From an uncultured Eubacteriales bacterium (GTDB lineage: Bacteria; Bacillota; Clostridia; Christensenellales; Aristaeellaceae), in assembly GCA_902793605.1 (NCBI GenBank), contig CADBEB010000023.1, positions 1 to 40,913 on the forward strand: a stretch of 40,913 nucleotides of DNA. Direction: 5' to 3'. The translations under genes and the position numbers were made by a program. The stretch's first letter is position 1. Each line of letters opens with the position of its first letter. Below are positions 24,530 through 31,948 of the stretch, piece by piece. The notes beneath the pieces were generated by a model. It was not told the origin of the DNA and searched no databases. It saw only the letters and a program-made list of their open reading frames with translations.

Positions 24530-25676
24530 ACTGTACGACACATCCCCCATCCGGAATGTTCTGGCCACCGTCATGTTCCGTCCGCAGGAAATGATCCTGA
24601 TCTGCCCGCCTGAAGTGGCGGAAGATCCGAACCAGAAGCGTTCCCTGCGTGATTTCTTCGCCTATCTGAACTGCCCGGTCAAGCTTACGCTGATCCCCGT
24701 CACCCTGCTCGACGCGGGAAAGACGGAGCGGGTCCTTCGCGAAGTCCTGGAATCCCATCAGGACTGTGCCATCGACATTTCCGGCGGCACGGACGCAGCC
24801 CTCTTTGCAGCCGGCGTCGCATCCGGTGATACGCCTGTTTTTACCTACAGTACGCGGAAGGACACCTTTTTCGAGATCAAAAACGCGCCTTTTGCCCGGA
24901 GCCTTCCCAACACTGTGCACCTGGATGTCCGTTCCTGCCTGATGATGGCCGGCGGCACGCTTCTTCCCGGACGCGAGGACAACGCCGGGCTTGCGGAGAT
25001 GTCGGACCGGATCGACCGGCTGTTCAGGGTCTATTCGGCATTCCGTCCGCAGTGGAACAGACAGATCAGCTATATTCAGAAAATCTCCAGTGCGGAACCC
25101 GGCGTCCTGGAGGCGGGCGGACAGCTGAGGGAGAAAGCGGGTAACAAGAACGTCGACGCGGACGGCGAATTCTTCAGGGCACTGGAAGAGGCGGGGCTGA
25201 TTCTGCAACTGCAGCACACGGACGAAAGCGTTTCCTTCCGTTTTCCGGACGAAAGGGTTCGTTTCTGGCTGCGCGACGTCGGGGCGGTCCTGGAACTGCA
25301 GGTGTTCCGCGCCTGCCGCGCCGCGGGATGCTTCGATGACGTCGTGCTCAGCGCCGTGGTGAACTGGCAGAGCGGCAAGATCAACAGGGACAGCGTGACA
25401 AACGAGATCGATGTGATGGCCGTTCAGGGCATCCAGCCGGTTTTCATCAGCTGCAAGACCAGCGAGGTCCATACGGACGCGCTGAACGAGCTCGCGATCC
25501 TGCGGGACCGCTTCGGCGGAAAGTTCGCCCGGGCGATCCTCGTCACCTCCGGAGTGACAGGAAAAACCCGCGAGCCGGTCAGAAGACGCGCGGATAAACT
25601 GGGCATTGAACTGGTGGAATGGGAAGACATGAGCCTGGAGAGCCTGATCAACCGCCTGCGCAACCAGGACGGCTGA
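24513..25676 (+). CDS. Card1/Can2-like protein: CARF-like domain plus PD-(D/E)XK nuclease (DUF1887 type)
   Basis: This 387-residue protein has an N-terminal Rossmann-like CARF region (about 1-140) with the diagnostic glycine loop DISGGTDAALFAAG at 88-101 (usual form TGGTKxM), a helical/winged middle part (about 160-250) and a C-terminal restriction-nuclease fold. Nuclease landmarks are a helix glutamate (E261 in AVLELQVF), D300 in NEIDVM and K315 in FISCKT; the (D/E)XK acid is replaced by S313. Card1/Can2 nucleases cleave DNA or RNA when cyclic oligoadenylate binds the CARF domain. Here there is no CRISPR array, Cas10 or other cas gene. The ATG at 24513 has an AGGAGG site 6 bases upstream and overlaps the kinase gene. 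Confidence 0.82.
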   Translation: MRTLIELYDTSPIRNVLATVMFRPQEMILICPPEVAEDPNQKRSLRDFFAYLNCPVKLTLIPVTLLDAGKTERVLREVLESHQDCAIDISGGTDAALFAAGVASGDTPVFTYSTRKDTFFEIKNAPFARSLPNTVHLDVRSCLMMAGGTLLPGREDNAGLAEMSDRIDRLFRVYSAFRPQWNRQISYIQKISSAEPGVLEAGGQLREKAGNKNVDADGEFFRALEEAGLILQLQHTDESVSFRFPDERVRFWLRDVGAVLELQVFRACRAAGCFDDVVLSAVVNWQSGKINRDSVTNEIDVMAVQGIQPVFISCKTSEVHTDALNELAILRDRFGGKFARAILVTSGVTGKTREPVRRRADKLGIELVEWEDMSLESLINRLRNQDG

Positions 25677-25897
25677 CGGGGACAGAACCTTTATCCGGCA
25701 ATTTGAAAGCAGATCCCAGTTTGGTTCCGGAATTGGTACTTTTCCTGATTTCAGCGGGATGCAGTTCTCCGTCGCTCTCAATGACCGGATCGATTTCATT
25801 GGAATCCTTATCCCTGTAATAATGCGGTGGCAGACAGTTCTGACCTGCGGTATAATGTGGTCGGCCTTCGAGGCTTTTGCAGGATTATCTTTCGGTT
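25677..25897. other. Short gene-free stretch after the nuclease operon
   Basis: No credible gene is visible. A TATAAT at about 25852 with a poor TGGCAG -35 might be a weak plus-strand promoter. No terminator directly follows the nuclease stop codon; the nearest hairpin is the perfect inverted repeat at 25898. Confidence 0.3.
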
Positions 25898-25926
25898 GAA
25901 CTAAACCGCTGAAGGCGGTTTAGTTC
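25898..25926. repeat. Perfect 12-bp inverted repeat
   Basis: GAACTAAACCGC (25898-25909) and GCGGTTTAGTTC (25915-25926) form a perfect stem with a 5-base loop. No T-run follows on either strand. It overlaps the end of the broken DUF2249 gene and supplies that frame's stop codon. It may serve as a bidirectional transcription barrier between the convergent units. Confidence 0.6.
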
Positions 25927-26247
25927 TCTCGGAAAATACAGCTGCAACACCGGTCATTACATGCCGGTGTTTTTTGCATACATGACCAATCAGGCGCAGT
26001 GTCGAATCACAGTAGAAATAGGCATGGAATTCCGCTTCACCCTTCTGCTCGGTGAAATGCTCGAAGCCCAGGCCCTCCATCACCTCGTACAGAGGAATCG
26101 GGTCAAAGCTCTGCACCACTTCCAGCCCTTCGCCTTCCGGCAGCGCCATGGCCTGCTTTTTCAGCCCTTGAAAGAAATTACCTTGGATGCCACGCACATC
26201 AATCGTTTTGAATCCGGAAACCTTATCCTTCCATGTATCGAGCTCAT
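25901..26247 (-). pseudogene. DUF2249/TusA-like protein, frameshifted and truncated
   Basis: A good start (ATG at 26247 behind GGGAGGAATAATCAA) leads into a frame that is one base out from the DUF2249 domain. That domain reads FKTIDVRGIQGNFFQGLKK and then VQSFDPIPLYEVMEGLGFEH in the frame of 26197. The 50-base offset indicates one missing base near the start. The C-terminus departs from the family after EFHAYFY and runs into an inverted repeat. DUF2249 proteins are TusA-like, small sulfur- or redox-associated proteins often found next to Fe-S proteins and Crp/Fnr regulators. It lies 16 bases after the 4Fe-4S gene, so it was once the second gene of that operon. Confidence 0.65.
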
Positions 26248-26263
26248 TTGATTATTCCTCCCG

Positions 26264-26980
26264 TTAATCCAGTACTTTTCCGTCGCGCGAGATGGTGACC
26301 ACCTGCCAGGGAATAAACTTGCCGCTGGCCTGCAGCGCGTTCTGCGCCGCCCGCTGGAGCCCGCCGCAGCAGGGCACTTCCATACGGACAATGGTGACGC
26401 TCTTGATATCGTTATCCCGGATAATGGCTGTCAGCTTTTCCGTGTAATCCACATCGTCCAGCTTCGGGCATCCGATAATGGTCACCTTGCCCCGCATGAA
26501 TTCCTCGTGCATGTTGGCATAAGCATACGCCGTGCAGTCGGCGGCAATCAGCAGCTTCGCGCCGTCAAAGAACGGGGCCTGCGTCGGGACCAGCTTGATC
26601 TGGCAGGGCCACTGGGCCAGCCGGGAAACTGGCCTTTCCATACTCACCGGCGCATTCTCCGCCTCACTCTGCTTGAACTGCATCATCCTTGAACCGGGGC
26701 AGCCGCCCTCATGGTGTTCATGCTTCATTTCACTCATTTTCTTGGCCTCCTGTGCTTTTTTGACTGCCGCTTCGTCGTACTCCGGCGCCTCCCGCTCCTC
26801 AAAGGTGATTGCCCCGGTGGGGCAACCCGGCAGACAGTCTCCGAAGCCGTCACAGAAATTCTCCCTGACCAGCCTGGCTTTTCCGTCTACGATGTCAATG
26901 GCTCCTTCGTGGCAGGCCGCTGCACACAGCCCACAGCCATTGCACTTTTCCTCGTCAATGTGAATGATCTTCCGGATCAT
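26264..26980 (-). CDS. 4Fe-4S ferredoxin-type protein with C-terminal cysteine-containing domain
   Basis: This 238-residue protein starts with a ferredoxin domain (first cluster CNGCGLCAAAC; second CDGFGDCLPGCPTGAI, lacking the usual CxxC start), followed by an acidic linker, a GGCPGSRMM segment and a C-terminal domain (about 120-238) with further cysteines (AADCTAYAYAN, IIGCPKLDD, EVPCCGG). It probably carries electrons or senses redox state; no catalytic partner is adjacent. The ATG at 26980 is chosen because AGGAGGTG lies upstream; a GTG at 26989 lies inside that site. It is divergent from a Crp/Fnr regulator with a palindrome between them. Confidence 0.85.
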   Translation of the reverse strand: MIRKIIHIDEEKCNGCGLCAAACHEGAIDIVDGKARLVRENFCDGFGDCLPGCPTGAITFEEREAPEYDEAAVKKAQEAKKMSEMKHEHHEGGCPGSRMMQFKQSEAENAPVSMERPVSRLAQWPCQIKLVPTQAPFFDGAKLLIAADCTAYAYANMHEEFMRGKVTIIGCPKLDDVDYTEKLTAIIRDNDIKSVTIVRMEVPCCGGLQRAAQNALQASGKFIPWQVVTISRDGKVLD

Positions 26981-27035
26981 GAGAAGCACCTCCTTGCGTT
27001 TACGGCTGTATTGTAGTATGATTTACTCGAATTGT

Positions 27036-27053
27036 ATGTGGTTATGACCACAT
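27036..27053. promoter_or_regulatory. Candidate operator between Crp/Fnr and 4Fe-4S genes
   Basis: ATGTGGTTATGACCACAT is a perfect 7-4-7 palindrome in the 99-base divergent intergenic region. Crp/Fnr proteins bind dyad sites of this size, so it is a likely binding site for the adjacent regulator. The half-site differs from the classic TTGAT FNR and TGTGA Crp half-sites. Confidence 0.55.
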
Positions 27054-27079
27054 TTTTCAAAAAGATTGGAGAAAATCGA

Positions 27080-27733
27080 ATGGACGCTGTGCAGCTGCAA
27101 AAGACCAAGTTGTTCCGGGGATTGACAGATTCGGAAATCGCTGAAGCCTTGCAGGTATTGGAAGCGCATGAGAAGCGCTATGAAAAGGGCGAAACAATCC
27201 TGAACGCCGGTTCGGCCACGGAGCGAATGGGGCTTGTTCTGGATGGCAGCGTAACGATCGAGAGCAACGACGCCTGGGGCAATCGCACGATCATCAGCCA
27301 TGTGGAAAGGGACCAGGTATTCGCGGAAACCTATGCGCTGCTGGAGAATGAACCCATGCTGGTGGATGTGACGGCAAGCGAAGTCAGCCGCGTTCTCTTT
27401 CTTCGGAGCGGCAGGATTCAAGGCCTGACCAACAGCTTGAGACCCTGGGTGCTGAAATACATCGCGAATTTATTGACAATCTCCGCGCACAAAAACCTGA
27501 TCCTCTCCGGCCGCAGCTTTCATATCGCGCCAAAGACCATCCGTGGCCGGGTGATGGCTTATCTCAATTCAGTGTCCCTCCAGAAGAACAGCCGCGAATT
27601 CGACATTCCCTTCGATCGCCAGCAACTGGCGGATTATCTGAATCTTGAGCGCAGCGCACTTTCAAAGGAACTGGGTAAAATGCAAAGGGACGGCCTGATT
27701 TCCTGCAGGAAGAACCATTTCACGATCAGGTAG
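27080..27733 (+). CDS. Crp/Fnr-family transcriptional regulator
   Basis: This 217-residue protein has an N-terminal cyclic-nucleotide-type effector domain (about 5-120) and a C-terminal winged-helix domain (about 150-217, with the helix-turn-helix RQQLADYLNLERSALSKEL). There is no N-terminal cysteine cluster of the FNR oxygen-sensor kind. In anaerobes, such regulators next to ferredoxin-like and DUF2249 genes often control redox or nitrosative stress genes; that role is inferred here. The ATG at 27080 is preferred (TTGGAG site) over an upstream in-frame start at 27032, which would overlap the palindrome. Its stop codon lies directly against an adhesin fragment. Confidence 0.9.
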   Translation: MDAVQLQKTKLFRGLTDSEIAEALQVLEAHEKRYEKGETILNAGSATERMGLVLDGSVTIESNDAWGNRTIISHVERDQVFAETYALLENEPMLVDVTASEVSRVLFLRSGRIQGLTNSLRPWVLKYIANLLTISAHKNLILSGRSFHIAPKTIRGRVMAYLNSVSLQKNSREFDIPFDRQQLADYLNLERSALSKELGKMQRDGLISCRKNHFTIR

Positions 27734-27735
27734 CT

Positions 27736-28944
27736 AATGTCATTGACTCCGAAACCTCTGCGGGCGCGTGGGCTGTGCTGTCCACGGACGCGGGCGACGA
27801 TATGTATCTGAATGTTTATAACAGCAGCCTGACGCTGAACAACGCCGATGAAAGCGCGTCGGCAGCCCTCCAGGCGGAAAGCGGGCAGATCAGCGAGACT
27901 CTGGACAATCCCTACACCGTAAATTACGGCTCCGGTTACGGTACCTACGTCATCGGCCGGGCCGTGGAGACCTTCGCGGGATCTGAAATCAACGTGGGCA
28001 CCTACGCCACCATCTTCACCGGCGGCAGCGCCACATACACGGCGCTGGAAGCGGGTCAGACCTATGAGCTGAAGAACCACGCCGGTGAAACCACAGCTGT
28101 TTATGAAGTAGCCGAAGACAAAGTGACGACCATTCATTCAGATACCTTCGGCTTCATGGCGCATCAGAACAGCAACACCATCACGCTGGAGAAGGGCACC
28201 GTAGTGGACAGCGGCTATGCCACCTTCCTGGTCAAGACCGGTTCTTCCAACCAGGTGTTGACGGCGACCATCGATGATACCGTGATTACCAACGGCGGCG
28301 TGCTGATCCAGGTCATGGACAACGATGACGCCACCAACGGCGGCATGATGAGCACGGACGATCCGTTGAACACCAACGGCGGCAGCCAGAACTTCAAGCC
28401 GTATCATACGGAAAACGCGGGCTTTGACAACAATATTGCCACCGCAGACAGCGAAGTGCAGACCTTTACCTTTACCAACGGCAGCTATACAGGCAACATT
28501 TACAATGCCTCCGGCTCCGGCGGGTTGGAAGGAAATACCCTGAAAGTGACCTTCGGAAGCGGAGCAACATACTCTGGTGCGATTGCTTCAACCTCTGCCA
28601 TTCATGTGACGTATGAAGGATCGGTCCTGGTGAAGGAAAACGGCGGATTCGCCTTTGACAACTGGGAAGAAGCCTGTGCCTTTGCGAATGAATACCAGAA
28701 CACGTATTTCACCATCAACGAATACTGGAGCATCGGTCAGGTCGCGAACTATGTGAACGACAACGCTGCAAACGTCATCGACATTATGCTCGAGGACGGC
28801 GCGGTGTGGCAGGTGACCGGCACTTCACTGATCCATTCCCTGACGATCTCCGGCGACAGCAGCGTGATCATCCCCGAAGGCGTTGTCCTGACGGTGAACG
28901 GGACGGCTTATACAGACTGCGTACTGACGGCGGATTCTCTGTGA
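27736..28944 (+). pseudogene. C-terminal fragment of a large beta-helix/adhesin-like surface protein
   Basis: The frame is open from within the Crp/Fnr gene end and reads about 400 residues rich in G, N, T, S and D with repeated short beta-strand patterns (for example LYLNVYNSSLTLNN-like and VTFGSGATYSGAI), typical of pectate-lyase-like or autotransporter-type beta-helix proteins. It has no start with a ribosome binding site and no signal peptide, so the N-terminal part is missing. The natural C-terminus appears present (TVNGTAY, then LTADSL and stop), without an anchor motif. It is most likely a remnant left by a deletion that joined it to the Crp/Fnr stop codon. Confidence 0.65.
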
Positions 28945-28973
28945 AACATGACGATTTGAAAGGAGCGACTTCC

Positions 28974-29054
28974 ATGAAAAAGATTCTCAGTAAAAATGAT
29001 CAGGCAATTGATGATTATATTCAAAGGCGGTTCCATATAATTGCCTCAACATAA
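28974..29054 (+). CDS. 26-residue ORF, probably a truncated N-terminus
   Basis: An ATG at 28974 with an AAAGGAG site 9 bases upstream begins MKKILSKNDQAIDDYIQR, then HIIAST and a stop. The good ribosome binding site and charged start suggest the first residues of a longer protein whose remainder was lost at about 29030-29050, next to the terminator. I do not recognise the family. It could also be a real small protein. Confidence 0.4.
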   Translation: MKKILSKNDQAIDDYIQRRFHIIAST

Positions 29055-29055
29055 C

Positions 29056-29089
29056 AAAAAAGATCCCCAGGCCACTTAGGCTTGGGGAT
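29056..29089 (-). terminator. Rho-independent terminator of the ABC-transporter operon
   Basis: On the minus strand, ATCCCCAAGCC pairs with GGCCTGGGGAT (stem 29063-29089, 5-base loop) and is followed by CTTTTTTG. It terminates transcription coming from the substrate-binding-protein gene. On the plus strand the same hairpin is followed only by TTCTGT. Confidence 0.8.
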
Positions 29090-29094
29090 TTCTG

Positions 29095-29119
29095 TGGTGA
29101 CAGTTGGACTCGAACCAAC
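29095..29119 (-). other. tRNA 3'-end fragment
   Basis: The minus strand reads a T-arm (stem GTTGG 29119-29115, loop TTCGAGT, stem CCAAC 29107-29103), then a 7-base acceptor 3' strand TGTCACC and a discriminator A, with CCA not encoded. No matching 5' acceptor GGTGACA, D-arm or anticodon arm is found upstream, so this is not a working tRNA. It may mark an old integration or deletion endpoint. Confidence 0.4.
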
Positions 29120-29144
29120 GGTCGCGCTTCGCTTGGTCGATTAA

Positions 29145-29167
29145 CGCAAGCGCCACTGGCGCTTGCG
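29145..29167. repeat. Perfect 10-bp GC-rich hairpin
   Basis: CGCAAGCGCC (29145-29154) and GGCGCTTGCG (29158-29167) form a perfect stem with a 3-base loop, beside the tRNA-like fragment and downstream of the substrate-binding-protein gene. No T-run follows. Confidence 0.5.
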
Positions 29168-29231
29168 CCCCATGATGTGAACGACGTGCTCTGACAACAA
29201 GGACAATAGATCCAACTGTTTACTGCCGCGG

Positions 29232-30095
29232 TCACTGATCCCGGTAAACGTTCACCACCGGGGAGTCTGCGCGAACCGCCCACCAGAGAGGAACAGACAG
29301 ATAGGGATCTGTCACAAGGGTGTTTTCCGGCTGGTCCTCGAAATCGGCGCCTTCCCAGTTTTCAAAATCGCCGACTTCCATCCAGAAGACGATGTCGCAG
29401 ACGCCGGTCGCGAGCGCGATACCCCTGGCTGCGCAGTTCACGTTGACGAATTCTACGTTGATCCCCAGCCTTTTGGCGATTTCGGCAATCAATGCCGTAT
29501 TAAAGCCAAGGGGTTCACCTCCGGCGGAAACATAGTCCATGGGCGGGCGGTCTCCCGTCACTGCCACCCTGATTGTCGGGGCACCCGGAAAGATTTCGGG
29601 CTCCACCGCATTGGGGTCGACGCCCGTGATGACGTCCTCGACATAACGCTGCCTCAGCTGCTCCAGGGTGCCGTCCTCTTTCATCACGGCAATGGCCGCG
29701 GACAGCCGGTCACGCAGTTCCGCGTCTTCTTCCCGCAGGAGCATGCAGAAGAGCAGGTTGTTCGGATTGAGGTACGGCGGACGGTCTACGATGCCGTCGT
29801 TCCTGGATGCGATATACCGCACGGTGTTCTGATCGGTTTCAAGCACGACAATATCGCCCCTCTGCAGGGCCATCAGCATATCGGTCATCGTATCGTAGAA
29901 CACATACCGGTTGCAGATGCTGTTGACCATGATATCCTTGAGCACATCATTCAGCTGGTCTTCAGTAATGTTCAACTTGGACAGCCGGCCGATGTTGCCG
30001 TATTTTGTGACTTCGGCGGCAGGCTCGGCGCCCGCAGGCAGGCAGAGGGAAAGGACCGTCACGAGCGTCACAACCAGTAAAAACAGTTTCTTCAC
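29232..30095 (-). CDS. Exported amino-acid-type solute-binding protein with permuted lobes
   Basis: This 287-residue protein has a signal peptide (GTG start, cleavage near PAGAEPA at about 23). Residues about 55-165 resemble lobe 2 and the C-terminal helices of SBP_bac_3 proteins (ALQRGDIVVLETDQN, then LRDRLSAAIAVMKEDGTLEQL). Residues about 180-285 resemble lobe 1 (IRVAVTGDRPPMDYVSAGGE, GFNTALIAEIAKRLGINVEF, ATGVCDIVF). The order is thus reversed relative to normal binding proteins. It lies 23 bases downstream of the ABC ATPase gene and a permease gene precedes that, so it should deliver a polar amino acid or similar ligand. The GTG at 30095 has an AAAGGAGG site; the ATG at 30122 does not. 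Confidence 0.8.
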   Translation of the reverse strand: MKKLFLLVVTLVTVLSLCLPAGAEPAAEVTKYGNIGRLSKLNITEDQLNDVLKDIMVNSICNRYVFYDTMTDMLMALQRGDIVVLETDQNTVRYIASRNDGIVDRPPYLNPNNLLFCMLLREEDAELRDRLSAAIAVMKEDGTLEQLRQRYVEDVITGVDPNAVEPEIFPGAPTIRVAVTGDRPPMDYVSAGGEPLGFNTALIAEIAKRLGINVEFVNVNCAARGIALATGVCDIVFWMEVGDFENWEGADFEDQPENTLVTDPYLSVPLWWAVRADSPVVNVYRDQ

Positions 30096-30118
30096 AGGGT
30101 TTACCTCCTTTGCGATCA

Positions 30119-31213
30119 TCAAAGTGTGATGTTCAGCTGATTTCTGCCGTTGATAAAGTGATAATCCAGCTGCCTGGACATATTCCTCAGAATGGTCACG
30201 CCCAGGCTGTCCTCCGTCTGGGCGAAGGGATCATATTTCTCCCCGCTGCAGGTAAGTCTGATCTGTGTCGTCCGGTCTGCCTCCGCATAGGAGATATCCA
30301 TCTTCATCTCCACCTCATCCCGGTTCGGACAGCAATGGGCCAGCAGCTCATAGATCAGCTCTTCGCAGCAGATCTGCAGCCGGTTGATGCGTTTGCTGTC
30401 CAGGCCGTATTTCTCGCCGAAAATCTGAATACCGCCCTGCAGAATCATCAGGTCAAAATCTTTCCGGGTAATCTCATAGGTGAAGTATTTGATCTTCTGA
30501 ATAAAGGCAATCGTCTTTTCCCGCCTGGGACTGTCAAAGATCTCCGCCGGTGTTCCCTGCTCATAGATCCCGCCGTCCGCAAAGAACAGCACCCGGTTCG
30601 CGACTTCCTTTGCAAAATTCATTTCGTGGGTAACAATGAGCATGCTCATGTCCCACTTCGCCAGCATCCGGATCACTGCCAGCACTTCACCCACCATCGT
30701 GGGATCCAGGGCGCTGGTGGGCTCATCGAACAGCAGCACCTTCGGCTCCATCATCAGGCAGCGGCAGATGGCAATCCGCTGCTGCTGGCCTCCGGAAAGC
30801 ACCGTCGGCCAGGCGTGGGCACGGGCAGCAAGGCCCACCTGGGAAAGCAGTCCCATGGCTTTCTTCTCCGCTTCCGAACGGGGCATTTTCAGGATTCGCG
30901 TCGGCGCGAGGCACAGATTATCCATCACGTCCATCTCGGAAAACAGGTGGAACTTCTGAAATACTATGCCCATGTTGCGGCGAATCTCGTCAATCTTTGC
31001 GCCTTTGGCAGTAATCTCCCTCCCGTCGATCACGATTTGCCCCGCGTCCGGTTTTTCCAGCAGGCACAGGGAACGCAGAAACACGCTCTTGCCGCAGCCG
31101 GAACCGCCGATAATCGCGATTCGTTCTCCCTGCTCCACGGTCAGGTCTATGCCTTTGAGCACTTCCAGGGAACCGAAGGATTTCTTCAGTCCTTTCACTT
31201 CAATCAGGCTCAT
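30119..31213 (-). CDS. Polar amino-acid ABC transporter ATPase fused to an RsbW-like ATPase domain
   Basis: Residues 1-240 form a GlnQ/HisP-type ABC ATPase: Walker A GGSGCGKS, signature LSGGQQQR, Walker B VLLFDEPTSALD and a switch histidine in VTHEM. Residues about 245-364 add a domain resembling the GHKL/HATPase_c_2 fold of anti-sigma factors such as RsbW: an N-box-like CCEELIYELLAHCCPN (the asparagine replaced), a GEKYDPF segment like GxPFDP, and a closing DSLGVTILRNMSRQLDYHF with NQLNITL. GlnQ-type proteins are normally about 240 residues. The ATG overlaps the permease stop codon by 4 bases. The extra domain could regulate transport or sense nucleotides; that is inference. Confidence 0.88.
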   Translation of the reverse strand: MSLIEVKGLKKSFGSLEVLKGIDLTVEQGERIAIIGGSGCGKSVFLRSLCLLEKPDAGQIVIDGREITAKGAKIDEIRRNMGIVFQKFHLFSEMDVMDNLCLAPTRILKMPRSEAEKKAMGLLSQVGLAARAHAWPTVLSGGQQQRIAICRCLMMEPKVLLFDEPTSALDPTMVGEVLAVIRMLAKWDMSMLIVTHEMNFAKEVANRVLFFADGGIYEQGTPAEIFDSPRREKTIAFIQKIKYFTYEITRKDFDLMILQGGIQIFGEKYGLDSKRINRLQICCEELIYELLAHCCPNRDEVEMKMDISYAEADRTTQIRLTCSGEKYDPFAQTEDSLGVTILRNMSRQLDYHFINGRNQLNITL

Positions 31214-31890
31214 ACCGCTGCGCCCCGCTTTCTCATCCTGATTTTGTCAGAGAGCGCAAACAGTCCGAACACGATGTAGCTCAGCGCCAGGTAGATCAGC
31301 ATACCGATGATGATCGTCAGAAGCGGCTGCATGGTCCGGGAGGCGGTGTTGTTAATCACGCGGGTCAGATCGGTGATCGTCACATAGCCCACCACACTGG
31401 TCCACTGGATCAGGTTCACGATGGTGGACTGGTAGACGGGCTTGGCGATCCGCAGCACCTGGGGCAGCGTGATCAGCCGGAAGGTATCCCACGCGGAAAA
31501 GCCCAGCGTTCGGGCAGCCTCGGCTTGGCCTCTGTCGGCGGCCTCCAGCGCGGAGCGAAGCAGTTCTGCCACATGGGCGGATACGTTCAGAGCAAAGGTA
31601 AACACAGCCACCATCACCGGCGCAATGCCTGCTCTGGCCAGTACGCCGTAATACAGCAGGAGCAGCAGCATCAGCACCGGAGTGCCCCGCAGGATGGCAA
31701 TGTAGGCAGACCCGATCCCCCGGACGATTGGATTTTTCCGCGTGCGCAGCAGGCAGATCAGAGCGCCAAGGACGGTGCCCAGCACCAGCGCCAGCGCCGA
31801 AATTTGAATCGTAACCCACAGGCCGCCCAGGATCGTCTTCCACGATCCGCCCTGGATCAGGATCTTGTTGAGCTTCTCAGAAAGTGTCAT
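31210..31890 (-). CDS. Amino-acid ABC transporter permease (HisMQ/GlnP type)
   Basis: This 226-residue protein has five or six membrane segments and the HisMQ-family cytosolic coupling loop EAARTLGFSAWDTFRLITLP (about 125-144, EAA motif). The N-terminal TILGGLWVTIQISALAL and the RGTPVLMLLLLLYYG segment are typical. It forms the membrane channel of a polar amino-acid ABC transporter with the two downstream genes; only one permease is encoded, so a homodimer is expected. The ATG at 31890 is 58 bases after the nucleotidase stop, and its 3' end overlaps the ATPase start (ATGA). Confidence 0.92.
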   Translation of the reverse strand: MTLSEKLNKILIQGGSWKTILGGLWVTIQISALALVLGTVLGALICLLRTRKNPIVRGIGSAYIAILRGTPVLMLLLLLYYGVLARAGIAPVMVAVFTFALNVSAHVAELLRSALEAADRGQAEAARTLGFSAWDTFRLITLPQVLRIAKPVYQSTIVNLIQWTSVVGYVTITDLTRVINNTASRTMQPLLTIIIGMLIYLALSYIVFGLFALSDKIRMRKRGAAV

Positions 31891-31948
31891 ATATCATCTC
31901 TGCTTTCTTCGTCCTTCAATCCCGGGGCTTTTGCTGCCGGCCTTTGAA

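Noticed and set aside
22471..26000. CRISPR array or cas genes near the CARF-nuclease
   Set aside because: No regularly spaced direct repeats and no Cas1, Cas2, Cas10 or Csm/Cmr-like protein are seen anywhere in the window.
29060..29230. Complete tRNA gene on the minus strand
   Set aside because: Only the T-arm and acceptor 3' strand are present; no D-arm, anticodon arm or complementary 5' acceptor strand is found.
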